DNA of 10,620 nt, from positions 23,872 to 34,491 of the forward strand of contig DOIX01000294.1 of NCBI GenBank assembly GCA_003511885.1, given 5' to 3'. Source of the stretch: Cyanobacteria bacterium UBA11153. Lineage in GTDB: Bacteria; Cyanobacteriota; Cyanobacteriia; Cyanobacteriales; Coleofasciculaceae. This document shows positions 1 to 7,900 of the stretch, in pieces. A program made the translations under genes and the position numbers. The notes beneath the pieces were generated by a model. The model saw only the letters and a program-made list of their open reading frames with translations. It ran no database searches and was not told where the DNA came from. Every line of letters starts with the position of its first letter. Within the stretch, counting starts at the first letter, position 1.

Positions 1-29
1 CTGCCTTGTCTATTGCTATATATTCTGAA

Positions 30-49
30 CAAGGGGCTGAAGCCCCTTG
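30..49. terminator. Inverted repeat after sat, possible terminator or dispersed repeat
   Basis: Arms CAAGGGGC and GCCCCTTG (8 bp, perfect) flank a 4-nt loop. The hairpin begins 8 bp beyond the sat stop codon, in the right place to end the sat transcript. On the sat strand it is followed by an AT-rich stretch but not by a clean U-run, so it is a weak intrinsic terminator by the usual rule. GGGGCTGAAGCCCC-type palindromes are also common dispersed repeats in cyanobacterial intergenic DNA, and that reading is equally possible. Confidence 0.5.
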
Positions 50-57
50 CCCCTAAA

Positions 58-1239
58 TCAGTCAGCTTGAGCCATTGCCTGCATTGCTTTGGCTAATTCA
101 GCGGCAACTAAAGGACGAGAAAATTGGGGAGGTGGTAATTCACCCCGACGTAACATTTCCCGTACCTTAGTACCAGATAAATGAATCCGTTGATCCGGAG
201 TACTAGGGCTGGTTTTAGAAGTACCCATTGTTTCCGTCACTTCGCAGTAGAAAGCATGTTCAAACTTTAAGGGGATAATTCCTAATTCACTTGGCTCAAA
301 TTCATCAAAGATATATTGAGCATCATAAGTGCCATAATAATCGCCCACACCTGCATGATCTCGTCCCACAATAAAGTGAGTGCAGCCATAATTTTTGCGA
401 ATCATGGCATGAAAAATAGCTTCCCTTGGCCCAGCATAGCGCATGGCGGCTGGATTAATTGCCAAAATTACCCGATTTTTGGGAAAATAATTCTGGATCA
501 TAATTTCATAGCAACGCATCCGGACATCAGCAGGAACATCGTCACTTTTAGTAACACCAACTAAAGGATGTAGGAATAAACCATCGACAATTTCTAGGGC
601 ACATTTAATAATATATTCGTGGGCGCGGTGAATCGGATTCCGAGTTTGGAAACCAACTACTGTTTTCCATCCTTTTTCTTTAAAGAGGGTGCGCGATGCC
701 GATGGATCGATTTGGTATGCTGGAAAATAGGGATGAGGCTCTCGTTGTAATAGCCAAACTGGACCTGCCAGATTAACATCGCCCTGCTCGTAGACTACCT
801 TAACACCGGGATGCTTTTCATCATCAGTACGATAAACATTGACTACTTCGCGCTTTTTGTCATACTGATATTTCTGAGTTAGCTGTAAAATACCGATAAA
901 ATGTCCATTAGAGTCATCAAGACGGATTAAGTTTCCTTCTTTCAAAGGCTCCGCCACAGACTCATCTACAGATAGGGTAATCGGAATTGACCAAGGCAAA
1001 CCATTCGCCAGACGCATGTTATCCACAACTGAGAGGTATTCAGCTTCCTCCATGAAACCAGTCAGGGGACTCAATGCCCCGATCGCAATCATTTGTAAAT
1101 CAGAGGTGGCACGCTCGTCAAGCTGTACTCTCGGTAAGAAGTTGGCTTTGTCGAGGAATTCGGAATGTTGTTCAGTTGTGGCAATACGGTTAATTAATTT
1201 ACCGCCGTGAGGGGCGATGCCATCGGGATGTTTAGTCAA
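58..1239 (-). CDS. sat: Sulfate adenylyltransferase (ATP sulfurylase)
   Basis: This enzyme makes adenosine 5'-phosphosulfate and pyrophosphate from ATP and sulfate, the first step of assimilatory sulfate reduction in the cytoplasm. Numbered from an upstream TTG at 1257, it shows the family's nucleotide-binding motif [12 protein letters not shown] at 204-215 and GRDHAG at 298-303. The conserved [10 protein letters not shown] segment lies near 360-369. An N-terminal PUA-like domain precedes the catalytic domain, and there is no APS-kinase domain, as is usual for bacterial single-domain Sat. I chose the TTG at 1239 (393 residues, starting MTKHPDG) because AAAGG sits 8 nt before it. The TTG at 1257 (399 residues) has no ribosome site and would leave almost no 5' leader after the predicted promoter. 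The gene is complete and appears unrelated to its neighbours in function. Confidence 0.96.
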   Translation of the reverse strand: MTKHPDGIAPHGGKLINRIATTEQHSEFLDKANFLPRVQLDERATSDLQMIAIGALSPLTGFMEEAEYLSVVDNMRLANGLPWSIPITLSVDESVAEPLKEGNLIRLDDSNGHFIGILQLTQKYQYDKKREVVNVYRTDDEKHPGVKVVYEQGDVNLAGPVWLLQREPHPYFPAYQIDPSASRTLFKEKGWKTVVGFQTRNPIHRAHEYIIKCALEIVDGLFLHPLVGVTKSDDVPADVRMRCYEIMIQNYFPKNRVILAINPAAMRYAGPREAIFHAMIRKNYGCTHFIVGRDHAGVGDYYGTYDAQYIFDEFEPSELGIIPLKFEHAFYCEVTETMGTSKTSPSTPDQRIHLSGTKVREMLRRGELPPPQFSRPLVAAELAKAMQAMAQAD

Positions 1240-1271
1240 AGTAGTTGCCTTTCTCAATTTACGACAATTCC

Positions 1272-1300
1272 AACATAATATTCTTTCTAGTCAATGGCAA
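1272..1300 (-). promoter_or_regulatory. Predicted sigma70-type promoter of sat
   Basis: On the minus strand TTGCCA (1300-1295, 5 of 6 matches to the -35 consensus) is followed after 17 bp by TATGTT (1277-1272, 4 of 6 matches to the -10 consensus). Transcription would start near 1265, about 26 nt before the preferred TTG start at 1239. This was found by eye only. Confidence 0.35.
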
Positions 1301-1334
1301 TTATTCTATGTTAAAGATAATTTATCGGGGCCTG

Positions 1335-1376
1335 ATGGGGTGTGGGGTGTGGAGTATGGGGTGTGGGGTGTAGGTA
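1335..1376. repeat. Heptanucleotide tandem repeat, six units
   Basis: Six consecutive 7-bp units of the form RTGGGGT (ATGGGGT, GTGGGGT, GTGGAGT, ATGGGGT, GTGGGGT, then the degenerate GTAGGTA) also form a 21-bp unit repeated twice (1335-1355 and 1356-1376). Short tandemly repeated heptamers are well known in intergenic DNA of filamentous cyanobacteria. The tract lies between the promoter side of sat and the 3' end of the convergent-side operon. The rest of 1301-1490 is AT-rich, with no gene or convincing terminator. Confidence 0.85.
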
Positions 1377-1490
1377 ACGGTAAGAGGATCGTAATGTAAT
1401 TTGCTGGTTATTTTTTTGTTGCTGATGGCTAATTACATTTCAAATTAAGAGTTAAATTTTAGTAAATAAACTCATAAATTGTCACGTCAC

Positions 1491-3266
1491 TTATTGATGA
1501 TCTTTTGCTACCGCCAAATACTCTCTCATTTCTGAGGTTTCCATTAACATATCTATTTCTTCTTGACCCTGGATATACCTTTCTGCTATTCTTTGGATGC
1601 GTTTTTTGGCAATAGCTCTCATTTTTTGCCATTTTTTCAGATTTCTTCTCGCGGTTTTATCTAGATCTTCTCGATCGCTCAATTGTTCTATTTCGATCTG
1701 AAAGAGATTGTATAGTTCAGTATAACGACCGATGAATCTTATTTGTTTGGCATCCAATTGATAGGCTTGAAAAATTGTATAGGCTCTAGAAAATATCTCT
1801 TCACCCTCTTCGCCCAATCTAGTGATTACATCTATTTTTAGTTTATTGAGGCTGGAATCAGCCATGTCGCGTTGACGGTTTTTCTGTAACTCTATAATTT
1901 TTTCAAACTTGGATATATCTTCTCTAGTCAATCGAGAAAAGATATCTGATTCTGTGAGATTTGTTGGGGATGAAGGTTGAGGATCGACTAAATCATCCGA
2001 TGGCGGAAATATTTCACTTTCTTCTATCAGGCGAATTGCTTCTTGTGGCGGTAGCTTTCCAGAAATGACAGATTTAATTCCTGGCAGGTATCGATCCATC
2101 ATCGTGACATTAGTATAAACTAATTTTTGGAGGATCGGGAAACTGAGATTTTCTCCCCCCATATCAATACTAGTTTTGTAGCGAAGTTCACCATCAGTTA
2201 CATCCAACTCAAAATTACCGAGGATTGTACCGTAATTGGCTCTATTGATAAATTCTGCGATCGCAAATTGTCTGGCTGGAGGTACGAGACGTGGCATTAT
2301 TGAGTAAAATATACATTGCGATGTCTTTTCTATGGCTTTGGCATAACAATTCCATTGACCATTTTCTCCTTCAAATGGAATTTGCAGTGCCAAGTCTCCT
2401 TCCACTTTAGTAAAAGTCCAATCATCTGTCTCAAAGAAATTAACCATTGCGGCGAAAATCTTTTGCTCTGGATTAAGATCTTCAGTTTCACCAGACACGC
2501 TTTGGTTATCATCTTCAACGAGGTTAGTAACTTCCTCAACTGGCTCGGAAATACCTTTTTGGCTAATTTGAGAAATAGTATCAGCTAATTGCTCAAAGGC
2601 ATGAGTCATTCGCTCAACCGTTTGAGCTATATTATGCGTCGGAGATTTAAAAATATCCGGCGGTAATGGAGCGGAATTGAGTAGAGAATCGTTAATTTCT
2701 TCTCCTGGAGCAAAATCAGGTGATTGAGCAAAATTAGCAGGAGTAATATTAGCCCAGATAGTGCGATATCCCGTTTCTCCATCCGGCTGGATTTGTTTCA
2801 CAGATAAAGCCAACCAACTTTCAGTAAAAAGGAGAGAATTATCGGGATCCTCTTGACTTAAACTTAGGATATAGTTGGCAGCTTCTGCGGCATCTTTTGC
2901 CGTTTCTAAAGGAGGTGGGAATAAATTAGGTTGGAGACTGATTTCGATTTGGATATCCAGTTTGGGGATAAATTTACCATTGGATAGAGAATTACGGACT
3001 TGAGGATGAAGATTGAATAACGCCCGACTGTCAATAGTCTGATATATTTCTGGCTTTACCAATAAAGTGAGATGGCACTCGATAACTTCAGAATCTAGTT
3101 TAGTGAGAGCAAGATTAATAACAGGGAGAGTCAAGGCAATAGTTTTGCGTTGCTTGTTGCTTGCTTTGCCTATCTTTAGAGTTAGTTCAGTGTTTAGGGG
3201 ATAATGTTCAGTATGGGATTTCATTTCAAATTTAACTTCATTCAATTCAAAAGTTTGTTCAGTCAT
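1491..3266 (-). CDS. YbjN-domain protein, possible secretion-chaperone-like partner
   Basis: This is a 591-residue soluble protein with no signal peptide or membrane segment. Residues 1-120 are a beta-rich region I do not recognise, and about 185-265 is an acidic linker. Residues about 266-415 look like a YbjN domain (PF10722), with the telling segment TMMDRYLPGIKSVISGKLPPQEAI at about 388-411 written here only to locate it: key residues are M389, D391, Y393, P395, G396 and the following P406-x3-I411. Residues about 440-590 are charged and helical, probably partly coiled coil. YbjN folds resemble type III secretion chaperones (CesT class), so binding of a partner protein is plausible, and no enzyme activity is expected. 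The ATG overlaps the preceding stop by 8 nt (ATGACTGA), which implies translational coupling. Its first eight codons copy those of the FGE-like genes upstream. It is the last gene of the four-gene block. Confidence 0.7.
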   Translation of the reverse strand: MTEQTFELNEVKFEMKSHTEHYPLNTELTLKIGKASNKQRKTIALTLPVINLALTKLDSEVIECHLTLLVKPEIYQTIDSRALFNLHPQVRNSLSNGKFIPKLDIQIEISLQPNLFPPPLETAKDAAEAANYILSLSQEDPDNSLLFTESWLALSVKQIQPDGETGYRTIWANITPANFAQSPDFAPGEEINDSLLNSAPLPPDIFKSPTHNIAQTVERMTHAFEQLADTISQISQKGISEPVEEVTNLVEDDNQSVSGETEDLNPEQKIFAAMVNFFETDDWTFTKVEGDLALQIPFEGENGQWNCYAKAIEKTSQCIFYSIMPRLVPPARQFAIAEFINRANYGTILGNFELDVTDGELRYKTSIDMGGENLSFPILQKLVYTNVTMMDRYLPGIKSVISGKLPPQEAIRLIEESEIFPPSDDLVDPQPSSPTNLTESDIFSRLTREDISKFEKIIELQKNRQRDMADSSLNKLKIDVITRLGEEGEEIFSRAYTIFQAYQLDAKQIRFIGRYTELYNLFQIEIEQLSDREDLDKTARRNLKKWQKMRAIAKKRIQRIAERYIQGQEEIDMLMETSEMREYLAVAKDHQ

Positions 3267-3276
3267 AAATTGAACA
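3256..3276 (-). promoter_or_regulatory. Start codon within a small hairpin loop at the FGE-B / YbjN junction
   Basis: TGTTCA and TGAACA form perfect 6-bp arms around a 9-nt loop that contains the ATG of the YbjN gene (3266-3264). The stop codon of the gene before it lies in the 3' arm. The same arrangement occurs at the previous junction, so it may affect coupled translation. The stem is short and its stability has not been computed. Confidence 0.3.
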
Positions 3277-4107
3277 GGCTACTCTCATCCCTGACATCCA
3301 CATGCCCAATTCCATATCACCATGACCACGGTTGGCAGAGCGGCAACCGCGAGCTGAACCCATCCAAGCACCACCACGCAATACGCGATGGTTTTTATAA
3401 TTTAACCAATAACCAGCTCTCTCGCCAATTTCAAGTGGTCCTCCTTTATAAGGCAGATAATCACTATCACACCATTCAGCAATATTCCCGTGCATATCGT
3501 AGAGTCCAAAGGCATTTGCTACCTGAAAGTACCCCACCTCTGTTGTTTCTTCACGAAACACGCCCTTGGGTTCTTTACTATAGGTGAACTTGCCATTATA
3601 GTTGGCAATTTCTGTGGTGATAGTCTCGCCCAAATGAAACGGTGTCGTTGTACCAGCACGACAGGCATATTCCCACTCTTTCTCTGTCGGCAAGCGATAG
3701 GATTTTCCTGTCTTCTGGGATAATCGATAACAAAACTCTAAAGCTTCAAGAAAAGATATTGAGTCCACAGGTTTATTTTTACCTTTGAATTCGGAGGGAT
3801 TTGGATTGATGTCAAATTTAACTTTGGGCAAAGATGCTACTGCCCTCCATTGTGCTTGAGTGACTGGGTATTTACCCAAGTAGAAGGGAGCAACTGTTAT
3901 TTCCTGACGCGGTTGTTCATCAGGATAGTTACCTTCTGAGTTTGTTGAACCCATCCAAAATTTACCTCCTGGAATAGAAACCATTTCCAGGATGACTCCC
4001 TCGACCAAAGCCTCTGAGAAATATGTGTTTTGTTGGCAGGTGCGCTGGATTATTTCACCTTGGGAGTTAACTTTAATAACCTCAAATTCAAAGGTTTGTT
4101 CAGTCAT
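3259..4107 (-). CDS. FGE/SUMF1-fold protein, second tandem copy (FGE-B)
   Basis: This 282-residue protein covers the FGE-sulfatase fold (PF03781, C-type-lectin-like). Landmarks, numbered from MTEQ: VSIPGGKFWMGS at about 43-54, PVTQAQW at 81-87, RLPTEKEWEYACRAG at 138-152, GLYDMHGNIAEW at 201-212, RVLRGGAW at 241-248, CRSANR at 255-260 and GMRVA at 273-277. The paired active-site cysteines that true formylglycine-generating enzyme carries just before the CRSANR-like segment are absent: the matching positions are Gly. Formylglycine synthesis is therefore unlikely, and a binding or unrelated metal-dependent role is more likely. It is about 85% identical to the gene before it (43 differences in 280 positions), with 8 of 10 residues changed in one loop (263-272). 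The start at 4107 gives an ATGA overlap with the previous stop. An ATG three codons upstream (4116) has GAGG 5 nt before it, so 285 residues is possible. Confidence 0.88.
   Translation of the reverse strand: MTEQTFEFEVIKVNSQGEIIQRTCQQNTYFSEALVEGVILEMVSIPGGKFWMGSTNSEGNYPDEQPRQEITVAPFYLGKYPVTQAQWRAVASLPKVKFDINPNPSEFKGKNKPVDSISFLEALEFCYRLSQKTGKSYRLPTEKEWEYACRAGTTTPFHLGETITTEIANYNGKFTYSKEPKGVFREETTEVGYFQVANAFGLYDMHGNIAEWCDSDYLPYKGGPLEIGERAGYWLNYKNHRVLRGGAWMGSARGCRSANRGHGDMELGMWMSGMRVACSIYD
3289..3321 (-). other. Divergent C-terminal loop of FGE-B
   Basis: These codons (residues about 263-273) read G-D-M-E-L-G-M-W-M-S-G, against C-D-V-E-R-R-P-R-T-V-G in the sister gene. Flanking DNA on both sides is nearly identical between the two copies. 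In the C-type-lectin fold this stretch lies in the ligand-facing loop near the C terminus. Confidence 0.7.
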
Positions 4108-4115
4108 TTTGAACA
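4097..4115 (-). promoter_or_regulatory. Start codon within a small hairpin loop at the FGE-A / FGE-B junction
   Basis: Perfect 6-bp arms TGTTCA and TGAACA enclose a 7-nt loop that holds the ATG at 4107-4105, which overlaps the upstream TGA as ATGA. This matches the next junction at 3256-3276. The first FGE-like gene, which starts at 4946, lacks the upstream arm, so the structure is a product of the gene-to-gene junctions. Confidence 0.3.
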
Positions 4116-4946
4116 TGCCACCCTCATTCCTACAGTCCTAGGTCGGCGTTCCACATCACAATGACCACGGTTGGCGGAACGGCAACCGCGAGCCGAACCC
4201 ATCCAAGAACCACCACGCAATACGCGATCGTTTGTATAATTTAACCAATAACCAGCTCTATCGCCAATGTCAAGCGGTCCTCCTTTGTATGGAAGATACT
4301 CACTATCACACCATTCCGAAATATTCCCGTGGATGTCGTAGAGTCCAAAGGCATTGGCTACCTGAAAGTACCCGACTTCTGTTGTTTCTTCACGATTTAT
4401 GCCCTTGGGTTCTTTACTATAGGTGAACTTGCCATCATAGTTGGCAATTTCTGTGGTGATAGTCTCGCCAAAATGAAATGGTGTCGTTGTTCCAGCACGA
4501 CAAGCATATTCCCATTCCTCTTCTGTCGGCAAGCGATAGGGTTTTCCGGTTTTTTCGGCTAACCTAAAATAAAACTCTAAAGCGTCAGCATAAGATATCG
4601 AGTCTACAGGTTTATTTGCTCCTTTGAATTTTGATGGTTCGGGATTGATGTCGAATTTAACTTTGGGCAACGATGCTACTGCCCGCCATTGTGCTTGGGT
4701 TACTGAATACTTACCCAAATAGAAGGGAGCAACTGTTATTTCCTGACGCGGTTGTTCATCAGGATAGTCACCTTCTGAGTTTGTTGAACCCATCCAAAAT
4801 GTTCCCCCTGGAATAGAAACCATTTCCAGAATGACTCCCTCGCCTAGCTCTTCTTGGAAATATGTGTTTTGGTGGCGGGTACGCTCGATTATTTCTCCTT
4901 GGGAGTTAACTTTAATAACATCGAATTCAAAGGTTTGTTCAGTCAT
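4104..4946 (-). CDS. FGE/SUMF1-fold protein, first tandem copy (FGE-A)
   Basis: This 280-residue cytoplasmic-type protein with no signal peptide has the same fold and landmarks as its neighbour. The FEFDVIKVNSQGEII leader at 6-20 is common in cyanobacterial members of this family. MVSIPGGTFWMGS is at 42-54, RLPTEEEWEYACRAG at 138-152, GLYDIHGNISEW at 201-212, RVLRGGSW at 241-248, GCRSANR at 254-260 and GMRVAC at 273-278. The catalytic cysteine pair of real FGE is missing, so it is probably not a sulfatase activator. It starts 14 bp after the stop of the long toxin-like gene with no clear ribosome site, which suggests coupled translation. Tandem duplication with the following gene is clear at DNA level. 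Other family roles include iron-dependent sulfoxide synthases (EgtB) and variable ligand-binding proteins, and I cannot decide among these. Confidence 0.88.
   Translation of the reverse strand: MTEQTFEFDVIKVNSQGEIIERTRHQNTYFQEELGEGVILEMVSIPGGTFWMGSTNSEGDYPDEQPRQEITVAPFYLGKYSVTQAQWRAVASLPKVKFDINPEPSKFKGANKPVDSISYADALEFYFRLAEKTGKPYRLPTEEEWEYACRAGTTTPFHFGETITTEIANYDGKFTYSKEPKGINREETTEVGYFQVANAFGLYDIHGNISEWCDSEYLPYKGGPLDIGDRAGYWLNYTNDRVLRGGSWMGSARGCRSANRGHCDVERRPRTVGMRVACSK
4128..4160 (-). other. Divergent C-terminal loop of FGE-A
   Basis: Residues 263-273 (C-D-V-E-R-R-P-R-T-V-G) differ from the sister copy at 8 of the first 10 positions, while the other 270 positions differ at roughly 13%. Many changes are multi-base and replace the residue type, so they are not neutral drift alone. 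This is the position where variable regions lie in FGE-type targets of diversity-generating retroelements, although no such element is seen here. Confidence 0.7.
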
Positions 4947-4960
4947 ATATTTTACACGAG

Positions 4961-7900
4961 TTAATTAGTGGATTTTGCAGTTTTAATTGGCAAGTACGCT
5001 GCAATAGGAAATTCATGCCCCAAGAGCTTATAAAGCATTGGTACATCACGGAGAGGGATGGTGTAATTTTTACCCTTAATGGTTAAAGCTATCTTGCCAT
5101 CACCAATACCGAGAATATTTTCTACCTCTTGTAAAAAATTACCCTCACCAACTTCTGTCCTGTATTCGGTAATATATTTTTGTAGCTCCTGCCGACTCAT
5201 CTGCTTGAGTTCTTCAGGTTTAACATCTGGAGCAGCTTTTTTCAATAATTCATCTGTCAAGTAAGGAACTTGCGCTCCATGTTGGATATCAGTCGCGGCA
5301 GTGGGGAATTGAAATGTAGCACCTTCCATTGTCAAAGGATTGACACCCGGACGATCGGTACTAAATGCTTTTAGCAACGCATTAAAAGTTTCTGGGTGTT
5401 GGCTAGCAATCTGTTGAATATCGGCAATGTTATTTAGTTCCCCATTGGGAGAGAGGACAGCCAGGAGATCTATATCTGATCCTACTACCATAACATTCAA
5501 ATCAGTACGGAGATTTCCTTGTTCATCCAGTAGATTCTTGGCTTCTTCCAAGTAATATGTTTTACCTTGATCTGGACTAACAGCCCAATACTTTATCTCC
5601 TTGCCATCTTTGTAGAGACTTGTCCCGACTAAACCACGAGCCTTATCCCCAAGACTAGTACTAACTGGTGGGGTATACTTCGAGGATATTGAAGTGGTAA
5701 CGTTCCCCTCTGGAAGAGGGATGAGATTTGTATTATTTTCCAGCTTATCTGAAGTTGCTGGTTTCAATCCCGTCGCTTGTTCGCTAGGTAGAAGTCTAAT
5801 TGCACCATCATTGTCTTCTACAAATGCAAACTTTTGATATTCTCCATTTATCTCAATTTTCACTTCTAAGAAACCAGTTTTCTTGTTAGGACTAGGACCA
5901 GCATTCTTAGCTAAGTCTTTAACTTTCATTGATGTACCCTCGGGTACTTTTATATGTATTGTTCCCGGTTTCGGCAGAGTTCTTTGTCGAGTAGCTGTCG
6001 CGTGAGCTGCATTACTCGGCCTTAACATCAATGCTAATTCACTCAATTGTGAGTCATTGGCAATATTTTCAAGCACCTCTTTTGGTATACCAAGGGAATT
6101 TAGATCGCCGACATGTCCGGCATTACTGAGATTGCGAGTATATTTTCCAGCAAACCACCCCGTCAAAAACTTATTTACTGCTTCTGGATAAGTGTTGCCA
6201 TATTCCTCAACGATTCCTTGAACATTGAGTCCTTTTACTTTGCCGGGATTCTCCGTTGCCCATTGAATCCATTCATCAGTAGTTTTGGGGAGTTTATTCG
6301 CTTTTGTCGCCAGGTTTTTCAACCCTTTTTCACCAAATGCCTTATAGGTAGTATTGCGGAATTCGGGCAGCTCTTGTTTGAGTTCTTTAACAATAGCACT
6401 TTCTTCATTTCTAATACCAATAACGATCGCATCTTGTCCTTCATGTGTCACCCGATCCCCAATTTGCTTCCTCCCTTCTCCTTTAAAGCTAACGTTTTCA
6501 ATATTTCCATCCGCCAGCAATATCCAAGGATTAATCTCTCCCAAAAGCTGAATTCGCTCTCCCTGTCGTCGAATCTTAAACTTCTTAAACCGCAGCTTGT
6601 TAACTAAACTACTTGCTAATTCATCAATTGAGTTCGCACCTCGTGCAAATCCGCTCTTGACTCCCTTCAGCATAATTTTGCCATTGTTGAAGGCAGTTTT
6701 GGCTCCTTTAGCACTAATCTCACCTAACTCTTTAATGCTCTTAACTGTCGTTTTGACTGTCTCTTTTGCTGCACCTGCTGCGGCTTTCGTGGTTCCCTTA
6801 AAGCCGCTCTTAAATGCTTTAATCACTGCACCTGCATTAAAGAGTAAAGCAAATACTAACTCCACCGCACCAGCGGCTAAACCACGAGCTAAACTTTGGG
6901 CTGATTTTTCAATTTCACCATCCCATCCCTGACTTAAGTAATTGCGAATATGTCCGGCAATATTTGCTAGGGCTACACCCCCCATGACTACGCCAATTAC
7001 TTGCATTAGTGCTGGCAGTGCGGCGGTAATCGCACCACCTGTGAGAATATTTAAACCAATAAAGGCAGTTAAGGCTGCGATCGCGCCTGCTAATAATTTA
7101 CCCCAATTAGCCGAAAACCATTGCTTGACTCCCTGAATCATCTGATGAGACATATACCGCGCCCGCTGCCCTACTGTCAGGGGTCCGATGGTCTTCATGC
7201 TATCGGGTATACTAGTCTGGTGAGCTGCTTCTGCTTGTTTTTCTCCTCCGGCGACACCTTCGACTTTTTGTGCCATCATTTCTTGGAGTTTGGCTTCGGT
7301 GGTTTTTGCATCATCGCAGCATCCACCTGTTTCGCGGAGGCTATTGGTAATTTGGCTATCTCCTAATTCTGTGCCAGCTATTTCGGCTTTAATTGCTGCC
7401 ATGGAGTTGGCTGGATTATTCGACTCGCCAAATTCTATTTCTCCACCATCGGGAATTTTCTCTACTAATTCGGATTCTGCCTCAAAAGGCGCTACTTCAT
7501 CTACAGCGATATCGTTTTCGGTAAATTCTGTCTTTTTTAATAATGCTGCTGCTTCATTGTTTTCGCCAGCGACTTGCCCGATATTACTTTCTGTAGCCCC
7601 GTTTGGTATATCGCATTTAGCACAAGCTGCCTCGGTGCGCTCAAAAGGTAATGGCTCTGATAAATTCATCCCCAATACTTCTTCCGATAGTTGTCCCATA
7701 AAGTGGTTGGGCATTTGCTTGGCTGCTTCTATGACATAGCCTACTCTATCGGTGAATCCTGCTTTTTCATCTCTTTTTTTTTCGTCTTCTTTGGCTTGGA
7801 GAGTATTGTTTGTTCCGATTTTTAATTTGTTTTGAATACTCCTGGCTGTGTTGCGGGAGAGTTGATTGGTTTGAGTGGGGGGGGGTTCTTGTATTTCTGG

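Noticed and set aside
1400..1490. Intrinsic terminator after the YbjN gene
   Set aside because: There is a run of A/T and a direct repeat GTCACGTCAC but no stable inverted repeat followed by a U-run on the minus strand.
3280..4220. Active diversity-generating retroelement targeting the FGE-like genes
   Set aside because: No reverse transcriptase or template repeat is in the window, and the two copies also differ silently and at non-adenine positions. Only the divergence itself is reported.
6113..6607. Open frame of 164 codons on the plus strand inside the toxin-like gene
   Set aside because: It is antisense to a continuous 1260-codon gene, is rich in Ser/Phe/Ile as expected of a shadow frame, and has no ribosome site or recognisable domain.
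7290..7739. Open frame of 149 codons on the plus strand inside the toxin-like gene
   Set aside because: Shadow of the coding frame on the other strand with low-complexity composition and no recognisable family.
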